DNA of 64,000 bases from Nitrospira sp. Lineage in GTDB: Bacteria; Nitrospirota; Nitrospiria; Nitrospirales; Nitrospiraceae. Both the position numbers and the translations under genes were made by a program. Positions 17,499-25,701 of the stretch are shown in pieces. The stretch covers positions 1 through 64,000 of the forward strand of contig SWDG01000001.1 in assembly GCA_005116965.1 (NCBI GenBank), given 5' to 3'. Within the stretch, counting starts at the first letter, position 1. The number at the start of each line of letters is the position of its first letter. The notes beneath the pieces were generated by a model. That model ran no database searches. It saw only the letters and a list, made by a program, of their open reading frames with translations, and was not told where the DNA came from.

Positions 17499-18430
17499 AA
17501 AAGCCAATGACCGCGACACTAGATCTCACGGCTCTTGATCGTACCACTCCTGTGCCAACGCCAGATCCAATAGCCAAAGAACGGATCGTGACGGCTGAAG
17601 TCTTAGGGCGCCCGCTTCAAATTCAGGTCAAGGACATTGACGAAGATCCTGGGCAGCCACGCCAAGAATTCAGCGCGGAGAGTATGGAGGAATTGGAGAA
17701 TAGTATCAGGCTGCATGGGGTCAAAACGCCGATCTCCATTCGTCCGCATCCCACGGAGCAAAAGCGATGGATTCTGAATTTCGGGGCGCGACGACTCAGG
17801 GCTTCGAAAGCTGTCGGGAAAGCCACGATTCCAGCATTCGTCGATCGGTCGCACACCGACTACCAGCAAGTCATCGAGAATTTGCAGCGGGAAGATTTGA
17901 AGCCGCGTGAGTTGGCGATATTTATCAAGAGAAAGATGGATGAAGGAGAGAAGCAGGCTCAAATTGCCGAACTGCTTGGCGTCAATCGATCGATGGTCAC
18001 GAATCATCTCGCACTCATCGATCCACCGGCTTGCATCGATGAGATTTACACATCAGGGAAATGCTCATCAGCCAAGACGCTCTACGATTTACGGAATCTG
18101 CATAAGGAGTTTCCTAAGGAAGTTGAGCGGTGGTGTTCCGCCGATCAGGAGATTACGCGTGCGACCGTGTCGGCGTTATCCGCGAAGCTTAGGAGTCCGC
18201 AAAAACAAAAAATTGCCTCGCCAAAAGTTGAGCAGGTGAGCGAGGAGCAACCAATTAGTCAAGCGATAACGATGCCGTCACTGATCGTCGTTTTTCAGGA
18301 TCGATCTGGCACGGTTGATCTCCAGCATGCCCCTCAGCAACCGAACCACCTGATCGTGAATTTTGCGGATGGCAAGCAAGAAGAAGTGCCTGCACGGCAA
18401 TGTCAAATTGAGCAAATCATCTTCCAGTAA
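17495..18430 (+). CDS. parB: ParB/KorB-like partition protein
   Basis: 311 residues from an ATG overlapping the parA stop (ATGA). A ParB N-terminal domain carries DIDEDPGQPRQEF, GVKTPISIRPH and GARRLRASK, followed by a HTH region QAQIAELLGVNRSMVTNHL. The C-terminal 50 residues (LIVVFQDRSGTVDLQH, LIVNFADGKQEEVPA) resemble the SH3-like dimer domain of KorB rather than the chromosomal ParB tail. It would bind centromere-like sites; two identical palindromes lie just downstream. Confidence 0.88.
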   Translation: MKKPMTATLDLTALDRTTPVPTPDPIAKERIVTAEVLGRPLQIQVKDIDEDPGQPRQEFSAESMEELENSIRLHGVKTPISIRPHPTEQKRWILNFGARRLRASKAVGKATIPAFVDRSHTDYQQVIENLQREDLKPRELAIFIKRKMDEGEKQAQIAELLGVNRSMVTNHLALIDPPACIDEIYTSGKCSSAKTLYDLRNLHKEFPKEVERWCSADQEITRATVSALSAKLRSPQKQKIASPKVEQVSEEQPISQAITMPSLIVVFQDRSGTVDLQHAPQQPNHLIVNFADGKQEEVPARQCQIEQIIFQ

Positions 18431-18585
18431 CTCCAAGCCATTCGTTCCCCCTTTCCAATCTGAGATGGAGAGGGGGGCGACCGGAATATCCACTCGCACT
18501 TTGGTCGCCTCCAAGCTCCTAAAATTTTCCACAACCCATTCCTGCTATCCCACTGAACTCGCCACCGAATCATATGAATCAGGTT

Positions 18586-18617
18586 GTGAGGTTGTTGGAC
18601 ATGTCCAACAACCTCAC
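18586..18617. repeat. 32-bp perfect palindrome, candidate ParB binding site (copy 1)
   Basis: A perfect inverted repeat whose central 20 bases are TTGTTGGACATGTCCAACAA, extended on both sides by GTGAGG and CCTCAC-type arms. It lies about 155 bp after parB in sequence with no supported gene. The same 20-base core recurs once more 236 bp further on. Location next to a KorB-like gene makes a parS/operator role likely. The sequence differs from the KorB and Spo0J consensus sites that I know. Confidence 0.6.
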
Positions 18618-18827
18618 TCATGGCTGGTCATTACCATCAACATTCGGTGATAATTCCAAGGAATGACTCACGACTTCCTGGTCGTCTATATCGCGAGTCA
18701 GGGCTGGCCTGTGAGATGTGGAAACTGTCGAACGATAAGACCACTTACTTCGCCATCTGGGGTAAACCTCGACTGCACCATTTCGTTCCTGTTTGGTGTG
18801 GTCTCGATCGCCTGGGAAGGCGACATC

Positions 18828-18847
18828 TTGTTGGACATGTCCAACAA
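18828..18847. repeat. 20-bp perfect palindrome, candidate ParB binding site (copy 2)
   Basis: TTGTTGGACATGTCCAACAA, identical to the core of the copy 236 bp upstream, but without its flanking arm extension. The flanks of the two copies differ, so conservation is focused on the palindrome itself, as expected of a protein binding site rather than a recent duplication. Confidence 0.6.
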
Positions 18848-19053
18848 CTCACTTGGTCATCACGCAACCATGTGTTGCCTTCATGATTTTGCCATGGCTG
18901 GTAGGAGTCGAGCAGGCTAGATGATTCGGCTACTCATGACCCAAGCCGGTGTGATCAAAGTAATCGTCTAGAAGGCGCCTCATGTAGAGCATGGAACATG
19001 CGGTGTGCGAGATGCGTGGACCCATCTCCATTGACACCGAGGAGGTTGCGTTC

Positions 19054-19254
19054 AGATGCTATATGGGAGTCGATCTCCACGCCAAGAACGGCGTGGCCGT
19101 GATCAGAGATGAAGCGAGCTGGGTGCTATATCAGAATCGACTTCGCAAGGAACTCTCGGTGATCCAGTCTGTTATCCAACCGTATCGAGTCACCGCGTAA
19201 TGAATCGACGTCGAATCCACATGCAGGTTGTACTGGTTGGTTGACGAGCTGTTG
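19054..19254 (+). pseudogene. IS110-family transposase N-terminal remnant
   Basis: The frame reads CYMGVDLHAKNGVAVIRDE, then LYQNRLRKELSVIQ and a PYR, matching the N-terminal DEDD domain of IS110 transposases (GVDLH opening). Two consecutive in-frame stops (TAA TGA) then interrupt it. The same frame continues with DVESTCRLYWLVDELL, equivalent to the family's VESTxNWYWLVD segment. No further transposase sequence can be followed. It is an inactive remnant. Confidence 0.7.
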
Positions 19255-19791
19255 TGCGAGCAGGTGCCTCCAACTCTGCACCGTGATTTTGGTTGGGCTC
19301 ATGAGATGAATGGTGGAGCTAGGGGATTGCTAAATGGTTTGGATCAGACCGGGCACTCATGATGAGCCTCAACGTCCGCTCCTTCATGCTCACTCTCTAC
19401 CGGCGTGTGGACTCAGATGCTTTTGCTTTGAGCTACGATGAGGTTGGAACTATCTGGCAGTCAAACATTCTATGCTGTATCGAGTGGACGTGGTTGATGA
19501 CCGACGGTTGGCTGGAGTACCTAGGTGCCAGGGGATGGAGCGGATTCCTGTCGATGATCGCTCCGACGCCTTGACCATGATGGGTGCTTGGAGCGGATTA
19601 GTTGAAAGCCGACACTGCTGACGAGGGCAACCGAGATGCGACTAAAGCATGCGACCTGTATGGAAAATGGAGACGGCACTGGCTGATACCTCGTTCAGTT
19701 CGCAAGGTAATGGAGAGGCACGGTGCACTATACTCTCTTGATCGGTGCCTTCGAGATTGGCGGCATCTTTATTTTTCCTCCTACATTCTTT

Positions 19792-20712
19792 CTAGCTGTT
19801 ACCGGTTGAGCGCGCATTAGCTGTATAGTCAGGCACTTTGAAAATTGTGGGATCTATAGGACGACGTGTGCATGCATCGGCGAGTAGCCGGTGGACAATA
19901 GTCTGGTTACTAGGGTTGTGCTCAGGGAATGTGGGTCCATCATGCCGAATAAGCATTCGCGCCTCAATATCCAACTCAAAACCAAGAGATTCGGTCGAGA
20001 ATTCAAGCTTCAGATCAGTGGCCATCTGCCTACTTGCCAGAATCTCAGAGAATGCTGGAAACAGTACTTCTTCCGCCAAAAGATCGACAGCATCAAACTG
20101 TGCGTTGATGAAAACTTTTGGTAAGAGGTCAATATTATGGATCGCGCCGCGATAATAACGGAACGTATTAACCGCGACGATTATTGCCTGCATAAGATCA
20201 ACTTGATTCATCTTCTCGGCTCTCACAGCAAATATCGTATGAGAGTAAGTTGGCCTCTTTACATATGTGAGATCGTGAAAAAGAGTGTTTCTGAATGTCG
20301 CAAACTCGGTCAACTTAAGGCGCATTTGTGACGGCGTGGCCTTCCCGCCAGAGATGTATGAGTCTATCTGTTCAGCTTTCTCCAATAGCTTCTGAGTCTG
20401 CCTTACCGCCCCTCTGGATTTTGTGGATTCTGAATCATCAAGCACAATCTTATAGAGGGTCGAAATCATGGACTCAACGGAGAGAAACCACATATTCACT
20501 GCGGGGATGCCGTATTGCGTTGGACCAATCACGGGTGAATTCTGCATCGCCTTTAGGGCATCAACGGCCATGTAGAAGGCCGTATTGGCGGAGTCGTGAA
20601 AAAGGAATGGCAAGATATCGCCTGAAAACAATCTTGACTGCATCCCGGATTCTCCAACGAGATGACAGTCACGATATGCCTCAAGTTTATCGCCAGGCTT
20701 TGCTATTCTCAT
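19792..20712 (-). CDS. Hypothetical protein with HEPN-like RNxxxH motif
   Basis: A 306-residue protein of unknown family. Its base composition is clearly more AT-rich than the neighbours, which suggests transfer. Around residues 140-148 it has TFRNTLFHDL, an R-x4-H arrangement like the catalytic motif of HEPN ribonucleases, in a helical context. The flanking segments are mostly helical. A HEPN-type toxin or defence function is possible but rests on one short motif. No cognate nucleotidyltransferase lies beside it; a MazEF pair and a broken gene follow upstream. Confidence 0.5.
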   Translation of the reverse strand: MRIAKPGDKLEAYRDCHLVGESGMQSRLFSGDILPFLFHDSANTAFYMAVDALKAMQNSPVIGPTQYGIPAVNMWFLSVESMISTLYKIVLDDSESTKSRGAVRQTQKLLEKAEQIDSYISGGKATPSQMRLKLTEFATFRNTLFHDLTYVKRPTYSHTIFAVRAEKMNQVDLMQAIIVAVNTFRYYRGAIHNIDLLPKVFINAQFDAVDLLAEEVLFPAFSEILASRQMATDLKLEFSTESLGFELDIEARMLIRHDGPTFPEHNPSNQTIVHRLLADACTRRPIDPTIFKVPDYTANARSTGNS

Positions 20713-20834
20713 AATTATCCTCGACCTCCAGAGTCGTGTGCCGAACGTCCCACTGACCGCTCGCCCGTGCAGGGTGGCGCGGACAGACGGAACTTTATCT
20801 CGATGGCTTGTTCGACCATATGCAAACTATGGCG

Positions 20835-21115
20835 CTAGCGGTGTGAGCGGTCTAGCTGATTTTTTGACCTACTGAGAACAATATTGAATTCTTCATCTGG
20901 ATCAGGCGGTTGGAAGTAGACGGTAATGGTGTCAAATTCCGCATTGGTCGTGAGCTTACCTTCTGGTGGTAGCGCGAAAACATAGTCTGGAACAGACCAC
21001 TTTTCAAGAAAACCGTGTCAATGGTGTGATGTGGTGATAAGTGTCTGCAGATCTCCATCGTGTAGCCAACCTGCTGGGCGAGGAAGATGAATTCGTCAGC
21101 ATCAGTCGGCGGCAT
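20835..21115 (-). pseudogene. Frameshifted small gene of unknown function
   Basis: The frame opens with MPPTDADEFIFLAQQVGYTM and then loses protein-like character. From about 21010 down, a different frame reads EKWSVPDYVFALPPEGKL, followed by TNAEFDTITVYFQPPDPDEE, ending at a TAG. Both halves look like real protein, so a frameshift has probably broken one gene. No family is recognised. Confidence 0.45.
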
Positions 21116-21123
21116 CAGCTTGG

Positions 21124-21462
21124 CTACAGCAAGGTTTGGAGCTTACTCAGCGTTTCCATCACCACGCTTGACGAGGCCGTCCCTTTCTTCACAGCTTGGC
21201 GAGTTCTCCAATCCAAGCTCTTGACCTGGTCCGCCAGCACCACACTTGTCTGGTGAGGATGGTCACTGATGACGACTTCGAATGGATAGCCTTTCTTCTG
21301 GCTGGTCATAGGGCAGCAGAGCATCAACCCGCTGGCTCGATTGTAACTGGCCGGTGAGAGCACAAGTGCAGGCCGGTGTCCAGCCTGTTCGTGACCAGAT
21401 TGTGGGTTGAATTGCAGCCACACGATATCCCCTCGGTCAGGAACATAGTCTGACTTCTTCAT
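21124..21462 (-). CDS. mazF: MazF/PemK-family toxin endoribonuclease
   Basis: A 112-residue toxin. It has the family opening RGDIVWLQFNPQSGHEQAGHRPALVLS, here shortened as RGDIVWLQFNP and GHEQAGHRPALVLS, then PMTSQKKGYPFEV and VVLADQVKSLDWR. The last is the conserved core around the RNA-binding and catalytic site. Its ATG overlaps the antitoxin stop (TGATG), so translation is coupled. MazF toxins cut single-stranded RNA at short sequences and are held inactive by MazE. Confidence 0.93.
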   Translation of the reverse strand: MKKSDYVPDRGDIVWLQFNPQSGHEQAGHRPALVLSPASYNRASGLMLCCPMTSQKKGYPFEVVISDHPHQTSVVLADQVKSLDWRTRQAVKKGTASSSVVMETLSKLQTLL

Positions 21463-21704
21463 CACCAGATCTCGTGGCCGACCGGAATGCCGGTATCAGT
21501 CTCGCCATGGATGTTCTTCGGGGTAATTTGCTTGACGAGGTCTTCGAGGCGATACACGCGCCGGATATGGGGCTTCAAGATGACGTTGCCGTCCTGCACC
21601 TCAATTTCCAAATCATCCTGCTCCTTAAGCCCGACTTGCTGGGCGACACTTTTCGGGACTCGAATTGCCAGACTGTTGCCCCACTTCTGCGCTGTCGTTT
21701 TCAT
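21462..21704 (-). CDS. mazE: MazE-family antitoxin (AbrB-like)
   Basis: An 80-residue antitoxin. The start is set by GGAGG five bases before an ATG giving MKTTAQKWGNSLAIRVPKSV, the classic MazE/AbrB swapped-hairpin DNA-binding domain. VGLKEQDDLEIEVQDGNV follows. The C-terminal tail would wrap MazF. A longer in-frame extension exists upstream but lacks a ribosome site. A promoter with overlapping direct repeats is immediately upstream. Confidence 0.92.
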   Translation of the reverse strand: MKTTAQKWGNSLAIRVPKSVAQQVGLKEQDDLEIEVQDGNVILKPHIRRVYRLEDLVKQITPKNIHGETDTGIPVGHEIW

Positions 21705-21717
21705 GCATGCCTCCGAT

Positions 21718-21761
21718 GTAGATACACGGTAGATACTATGCTGGCCGGTTAATGACGTCAA
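21718..21761 (-). promoter_or_regulatory. mazEF promoter with overlapping operator repeats
   Basis: Reading the minus strand: TTGACG, 17 bases, TAGTAT, a strong sigma-70 promoter. The -10 runs into a direct repeat GTATCTAC-CGT-GTATCTAC that ends just before the mazE ribosome site. Autorepression by MazE-MazF at such repeats is the usual arrangement of these modules. Confidence 0.6.
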
Positions 21762-21858
21762 GAGGTTGAAGCAGGTGGTGCAGTGGATTGGTTAGGGAAG
21801 ACGGCTGATCGCCAACCAACTGGGCGCAGATAGCGAGTGCCAGTCGTAACGTAGAAGA

Positions 21859-21879
21859 ACGATATACTAACGATATACT
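21859..21879. repeat. Direct repeat ACGATATACT x2
   Basis: Two copies of a ten-base unit separated by one base, an 11-bp period. They lie between the radical SAM gene stop and the mazEF promoter. They could be an operator, or part of a 3' region. No strong hairpin is present. Confidence 0.3.
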
Positions 21880-21907
21880 CTGTGGAGATGGACCGCCTGC
21901 GAAGGAC

Positions 21908-23542
21908 CTATCTGCTTTGCACCATCGGCAGTTCGCGGGACCCTTCTGCTGCTTGCTGAATCCGCTGGCGTTCGAGGCGTGAGGCTTCAAAGACATTGTG
22001 GAGCATCTCATCCGCTACCTGGGTGAGCTGCGCTGCGGCATCTTTCATATCGGCGTGCTCGACTAAGCGCGAGACGACTTCAGCTTTGGTGGCGCCTTTC
22101 TTCTGACCCATGAAGGGTTTGAGCAGGAGATAGGCCACATCTCGTACCGCCATATGCCGCAAGAATCGGCGGAGGAGTTGAAAGGTTTGGAGGGGGTAGT
22201 GGAGAAGCTTATAGCCAAAAAGTCTCTTAATTCCGGCCTGTCGCACGCGGTTGATCGTTTCTCCTGAGAGACAGGTCGGATCGATCTCTGAACATTTAAA
22301 ATATTTGTACCAATCCGTAGTTTCGTTCACCAACCCGCGCTTCACATATTCCTGCCACAAGGGGGTGCCTCGATAGACACAGAGCCGATTGAACCCGAAG
22401 GTATCGAGCGGAAGCTTCGACGCGAAGTCGAAGGTAGCGTTCATATCCTCAATCGTCTCGTCCGGGTTGCCCACCGTGAAGAATCCGTGCACGATCGTTA
22501 TCCCGGCCTTCTTTGCATTCTTGACCGCGGTCGTCACTTGATCCAGCGTCTGTTCTTTCTTCAAGCGATCGAGAATCCTTTGACTGCCGCTCTCGATGCC
22601 GAACATCATGGCCTGGCAATTGGCCTTGGCCATGGCGGGGAAGAGATGTTGGGCGACGGAATCCACGCGTCCCTCGATGCCCCATCGGATCGTGAGCTTT
22701 TCATCCATAATGCCCTTGCAAATCGCTTCGATCCGCTTGGGCTGTAGCAGAAAATGATCGTCGACAAACCCGACGGACTTATAGCCAAGCCCTTCGAGAT
22801 ACTTCATCTCCGCGACGACATGCTGTGGGCTGCGGGCTCGCCACTTCCCTTCGTTGAAGATCGGGATGTCGCAGAAGATACAGGGCCAGGGGCACCCACG
22901 AGACGTTTGCATCGTCGTAAACCGGTCCATCGAAAGCACGACCGGGACGTCCAGCGGCATGGACTCGACATAGTCGAGCTTCAAGCTCTCACGATCAGGA
23001 AACGGCCACTGATCGAGCTGCCGTTCCATGGCGCGGTTTGGATTTTGGATGACCTGCCCATCCTTCATCCAGGTTAAGCTTGCGACATCTTGCGGGTTCT
23101 CAAAATTTGCCAGCAGATCAAGCAGCAGTTGCTCGCCGTCGCCTCGACAGACAAAGTCGACTTCAGGACATTGCAACTTCACGAGCGGGGCATTCAGGCT
23201 GGCAAACACGCCGCCGAACGCGAGTTTGACTTTCTGATTGGTCGCACGAATCTCCCGCGCGAGCATCTTGGCATAGGGATAGCTGGTGGTACTCAGAAAA
23301 CTGAGGCCGACGAGCGCTGGTTGCTCTCGATTGATCCGGTCGATGATGACCTGGTTCGGGGTGTCAGGGTTGGCCTGATCGAACATCACACATTCGTGTC
23401 CCGCCTGCTTGATAACAGATGACAGTGACATGATGCCGATGGGAGGGAATCCCATCACGCGAACATTACCGTTGGCGGCGCGTGTTTTAGCAGGAAGTGC
23501 GTAGAACTGCGGATCGCGAACGTGGATGAGGAAAACTTTCAG
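21908..23542 (-). CDS. B12-binding-domain radical SAM protein, probable CTG start
   Basis: An N-terminal cobalamin-binding-like domain, with GHECVMFDQ, ALVGLSFLST and KLAFGGVFASL, is followed by a radical SAM core with the cluster motif CPWPCIFC. IESGSQRILDRLKKEQT and GFFTVGNPDET are typical of B12-radical SAM enzymes. An ATG-based start would begin at MMGFPPIGIM, but the frame extends 28 residues upstream with conserved-looking sequence KVFLIHVRDPQFYALPAKTR. The only start codon there is CTG, placed five bases after AAGGAG. That gives 544 residues. Substrate unknown; families of this kind modify lipids, hopanoids or peptides. A decayed relative of its 3' end lies at the far side of the ParAB island. 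Confidence 0.85.
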   Translation of the reverse strand: MKVFLIHVRDPQFYALPAKTRAANGNVRVMGFPPIGIMSLSSVIKQAGHECVMFDQANPDTPNQVIIDRINREQPALVGLSFLSTTSYPYAKMLAREIRATNQKVKLAFGGVFASLNAPLVKLQCPEVDFVCRGDGEQLLLDLLANFENPQDVASLTWMKDGQVIQNPNRAMERQLDQWPFPDRESLKLDYVESMPLDVPVVLSMDRFTTMQTSRGCPWPCIFCDIPIFNEGKWRARSPQHVVAEMKYLEGLGYKSVGFVDDHFLLQPKRIEAICKGIMDEKLTIRWGIEGRVDSVAQHLFPAMAKANCQAMMFGIESGSQRILDRLKKEQTLDQVTTAVKNAKKAGITIVHGFFTVGNPDETIEDMNATFDFASKLPLDTFGFNRLCVYRGTPLWQEYVKRGLVNETTDWYKYFKCSEIDPTCLSGETINRVRQAGIKRLFGYKLLHYPLQTFQLLRRFLRHMAVRDVAYLLLKPFMGQKKGATKAEVVSRLVEHADMKDAAAQLTQVADEMLHNVFEASRLERQRIQQAAEGSRELPMVQSR

Positions 23543-23706
23543 ACAAACTCCTTGATTCGATCTCGATCAGACGCGGAGTGACTGTTGACGGAGTGAGTAC
23601 GTGTAAAAACTTAGGGAAGCAACCGTGTGGCTGACTCGATAGAGTACCGTACCATGCGTACATTTCTGTGTCAACGACGCAGCGGCCGAGGAGAAGTGGT
23701 GGTTAG

Positions 23707-24255
23707 CTAGGATGCTGGCTTCGGCGAACTGCTACTTTCCGAAAGAGCACCACGCTTGGCTCGAAAGAACGTTTGGAGGAGTTCACGGCTCTCTTGTTCG
23801 AGTAAGCCTCCCATCACCTGTACTCGGTGGTTGAGCCGGCGCTCGGCTGGAATATCAAAGATCGATCCGCAGGCACCAGCTTTGGGATCCCAGGCTCCAA
23901 ACACAAGTCGCGCAATGCGAGATTGCACGATCGCTCCGGCACACATGGGGCAGGGCTCCAGTGTGACATAGAGTGTTGTTTTAGTAAGTCTCCACGTTCG
24001 GAGCTGTTCGGCCGCTTTGCGGATCACGACCATCTCCGCGTGGGCCGTGGGATCCTGTAAAAGTTCTCGGTAGTTGTGCCCAGCTGCGATCACTTGGTGG
24101 TTGTGCACGAGGACCGCGCCGATGGGGACTTCCCCTGCCTGCGGGGCGAGAGCTGCCTGTTGGAGCGCCTGCTCCATGAAGTGGAAATCGTGTAGTTCTG
24201 GCTGCAGCGAGGGGGACGCCGTAGAGTCCTTGATGGTCACGGTGCATGCTAGCAT
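23707..24255 (-). CDS. tadA: tRNA-specific adenosine deaminase TadA
   Basis: A 182-residue zinc deaminase. It has EVPIGAVLV, the catalytic HAE motif (His72, Glu74) and PCPMCAGAI (Cys102, Cys105), then ARLVFGAWDPKAGACGS. TadA converts adenosine 34 of tRNA-Arg to inosine. The first 20 or so residues are not conserved, so the true start may be the internal MEQALQQAAL methionine. Confidence 0.93.
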   Translation of the reverse strand: MLACTVTIKDSTASPSLQPELHDFHFMEQALQQAALAPQAGEVPIGAVLVHNHQVIAAGHNYRELLQDPTAHAEMVVIRKAAEQLRTWRLTKTTLYVTLEPCPMCAGAIVQSRIARLVFGAWDPKAGACGSIFDIPAERRLNHRVQVMGGLLEQESRELLQTFFRAKRGALSESSSSPKPAS

Positions 24256-24316
24256 AGGAGCTGGAGAGAGGGACAGGAGTGAGGAAAATTGACGAGCTGG
24301 AGACGACCTGTAGTAT

Positions 24317-24970
24317 TTAGGGCATGGGTGTCGGTCTGATACGTGGTTGAGGCAGGTGGGCTTTTATCTCTTCCAGCTCAACTTCTCGCTGAAACAACTG
24401 ATCTCGTACCTCTGCTAGTTCAGCCATGCGGCGCTGCAGTTCTTCTTGGGTTTGGGCGAGTAGTTTCGCTCGTTCACTGAGCTGTTGTTGGAGCGCCGCC
24501 AGCTGAGCACCCGTTTCCTCTGCTTGAGACTGCAGCTGAGCCAACTTCTCCATGTCTTCGGTCATGTGAGTGGAGGAGTTCCATCCAAAAAACACCAGGA
24601 TGATCAGGACCACCACGATGACCGTTCCCAATGCCCACCCGAATGATGTGGCCGGTGGGGATGACGGTGGGAAGAGATGATTCATCCATTCACCCGGCTG
24701 AAGGCTTGGTTGAGCGGGTGATTGGGTTTCTGACTCAGTGGCAGGGGGCGACTCACGGGACGCCAGAATCTTGCCTTTTAAAGCTCGCGGCGGAGGCGTG
24801 ATGGCGAGTCCGAACGGTAACGTCACCGCCACCGACTGATACTCCTTCAGCGTCGCGTGACAGGAGCTGCATCCTGAAAGCAGATGGGCCTCCAATGCCC
24901 GCCGCTCAACCCGTTCGAGCGCTCCGGCGGCGTATACGGGGACAGCGGCTTCTAACTGGTCATGTGTCAT
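24317..24970 (-). CDS. Anti-sigma factor, membrane-anchored with coiled coil
   Basis: 217 residues. An N-terminal zinc-finger-like anti-sigma domain has LEAHLLSGCSSC, followed by one membrane helix (VIVVVLIILVFFGW, around residues 115-130). A periplasmic coiled coil rich in Gln, Glu and Leu makes up the rest (QLAALQQQLSERAKLLAQ). It overlaps the sigma gene by ATGA. It would hold the adjacent ECF sigma at the membrane until a signal is sensed outside. The long coiled coil replaces the usual RskA sensor domain. Confidence 0.85.
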   Translation of the reverse strand: MTHDQLEAAVPVYAAGALERVERRALEAHLLSGCSSCHATLKEYQSVAVTLPFGLAITPPPRALKGKILASRESPPATESETQSPAQPSLQPGEWMNHLFPPSSPPATSFGWALGTVIVVVLIILVFFGWNSSTHMTEDMEKLAQLQSQAEETGAQLAALQQQLSERAKLLAQTQEELQRRMAELAEVRDQLFQREVELEEIKAHLPQPRIRPTPMP

Positions 24971-25572
24971 ACCGCTTCATCCTGTGCCCAATATGAGTGC
25001 AATGCCTCGCGGAGGTGCGCCATGCCGAGCACGATGGAGGTCTTCACCTCCTCCACCGGCTGATTGAGCCGCGCCGCGATCTCTGTATCGGGTAGGCCCT
25101 CATAGTAGGCCAGCTCAACCGCTTGTTGTTGTCTCTGCGGCAAGGTCGCCCATGTCTCTCTGATCAGGTGTCGTAATGCTTGGTCGGTTTGTGAATCAAA
25201 CGGATCACTATTGCGGTCGTCGAATGGGTTCGTCCGGGCATCGTCGATGGACGGGCTGATTTGGTGGGGAGTACGAGGGCCGCGTGTCCGCAATCGGTCG
25301 ATAGCCCGGCTGCGTGTCAGTGTAATGAGCCAGGCAATGGGGGTACCTCGACCGACATCATAGCGAACGATCTTTCTCCAGACGTCGAGATAGATCTCCT
25401 GAATGACGTCTGCAGCTTCTTCGCGGTTGCCGAGGATACGCAATGCCAGACTGAATAAGACGGTACTGGATTGATCGTAGAGTTGGCTCAGAGCATGGTG
25501 CTCGCCTTTGGCCACTCGGGCCACGAGTTTTGGATCAATCGTCGAGGCGGCGAACTGAGAAGCTGTGTCCAT
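24967..25572 (-). CDS. ECF-family RNA polymerase sigma factor (SigK/RpoE-like)
   Basis: 201 residues with region 2 (ILGNREEAADVIQEIYLDVW and LITLTRSRAIDRLR) and region 4 (LPQRQQQAVELAYYEGLPDT, IAARLNQPVEEVKTSI). Its stop overlaps the start of the anti-sigma gene. It would direct transcription of an envelope-linked regulon. It lies just downstream of the peptide-modification gene run on the same strand with a 129-nt gap, so a regulatory tie to that cluster is possible but not shown. Confidence 0.92.
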   Translation of the reverse strand: MDTASQFAASTIDPKLVARVAKGEHHALSQLYDQSSTVLFSLALRILGNREEAADVIQEIYLDVWRKIVRYDVGRGTPIAWLITLTRSRAIDRLRTRGPRTPHQISPSIDDARTNPFDDRNSDPFDSQTDQALRHLIRETWATLPQRQQQAVELAYYEGLPDTEIAARLNQPVEEVKTSIVLGMAHLREALHSYWAQDEAV

Positions 25573-25701
25573 AAGAACGTGGCTTGTGGAGATCTGAGTG
25601 ATGATCTGTTAACCGGTCCACACTATAGCACCCTCGATTTGCTCTACGAAGAAATCGCGCAAAACGATGCGGAGGTCGCTCGACGACTGAAAATAGAAAT
25701 A

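Larger units (their letters stand above)
18431..19791. other. Degenerate region with no intact gene
   Basis: About 1.36 kb after parB. It holds the two palindromes and an IS110 remnant. The short open frames here have no recognisable protein features, cross the palindromes, and lack ribosome sites, so they are not listed as genes. The region looks like decayed mobile or plasmid sequence. Confidence 0.6.

Noticed and set aside
18363-18920. Several short open frames after parB
   Set aside because: They run through the palindromes (reading VGHVQQ) and have no ribosome site or recognisable domains.
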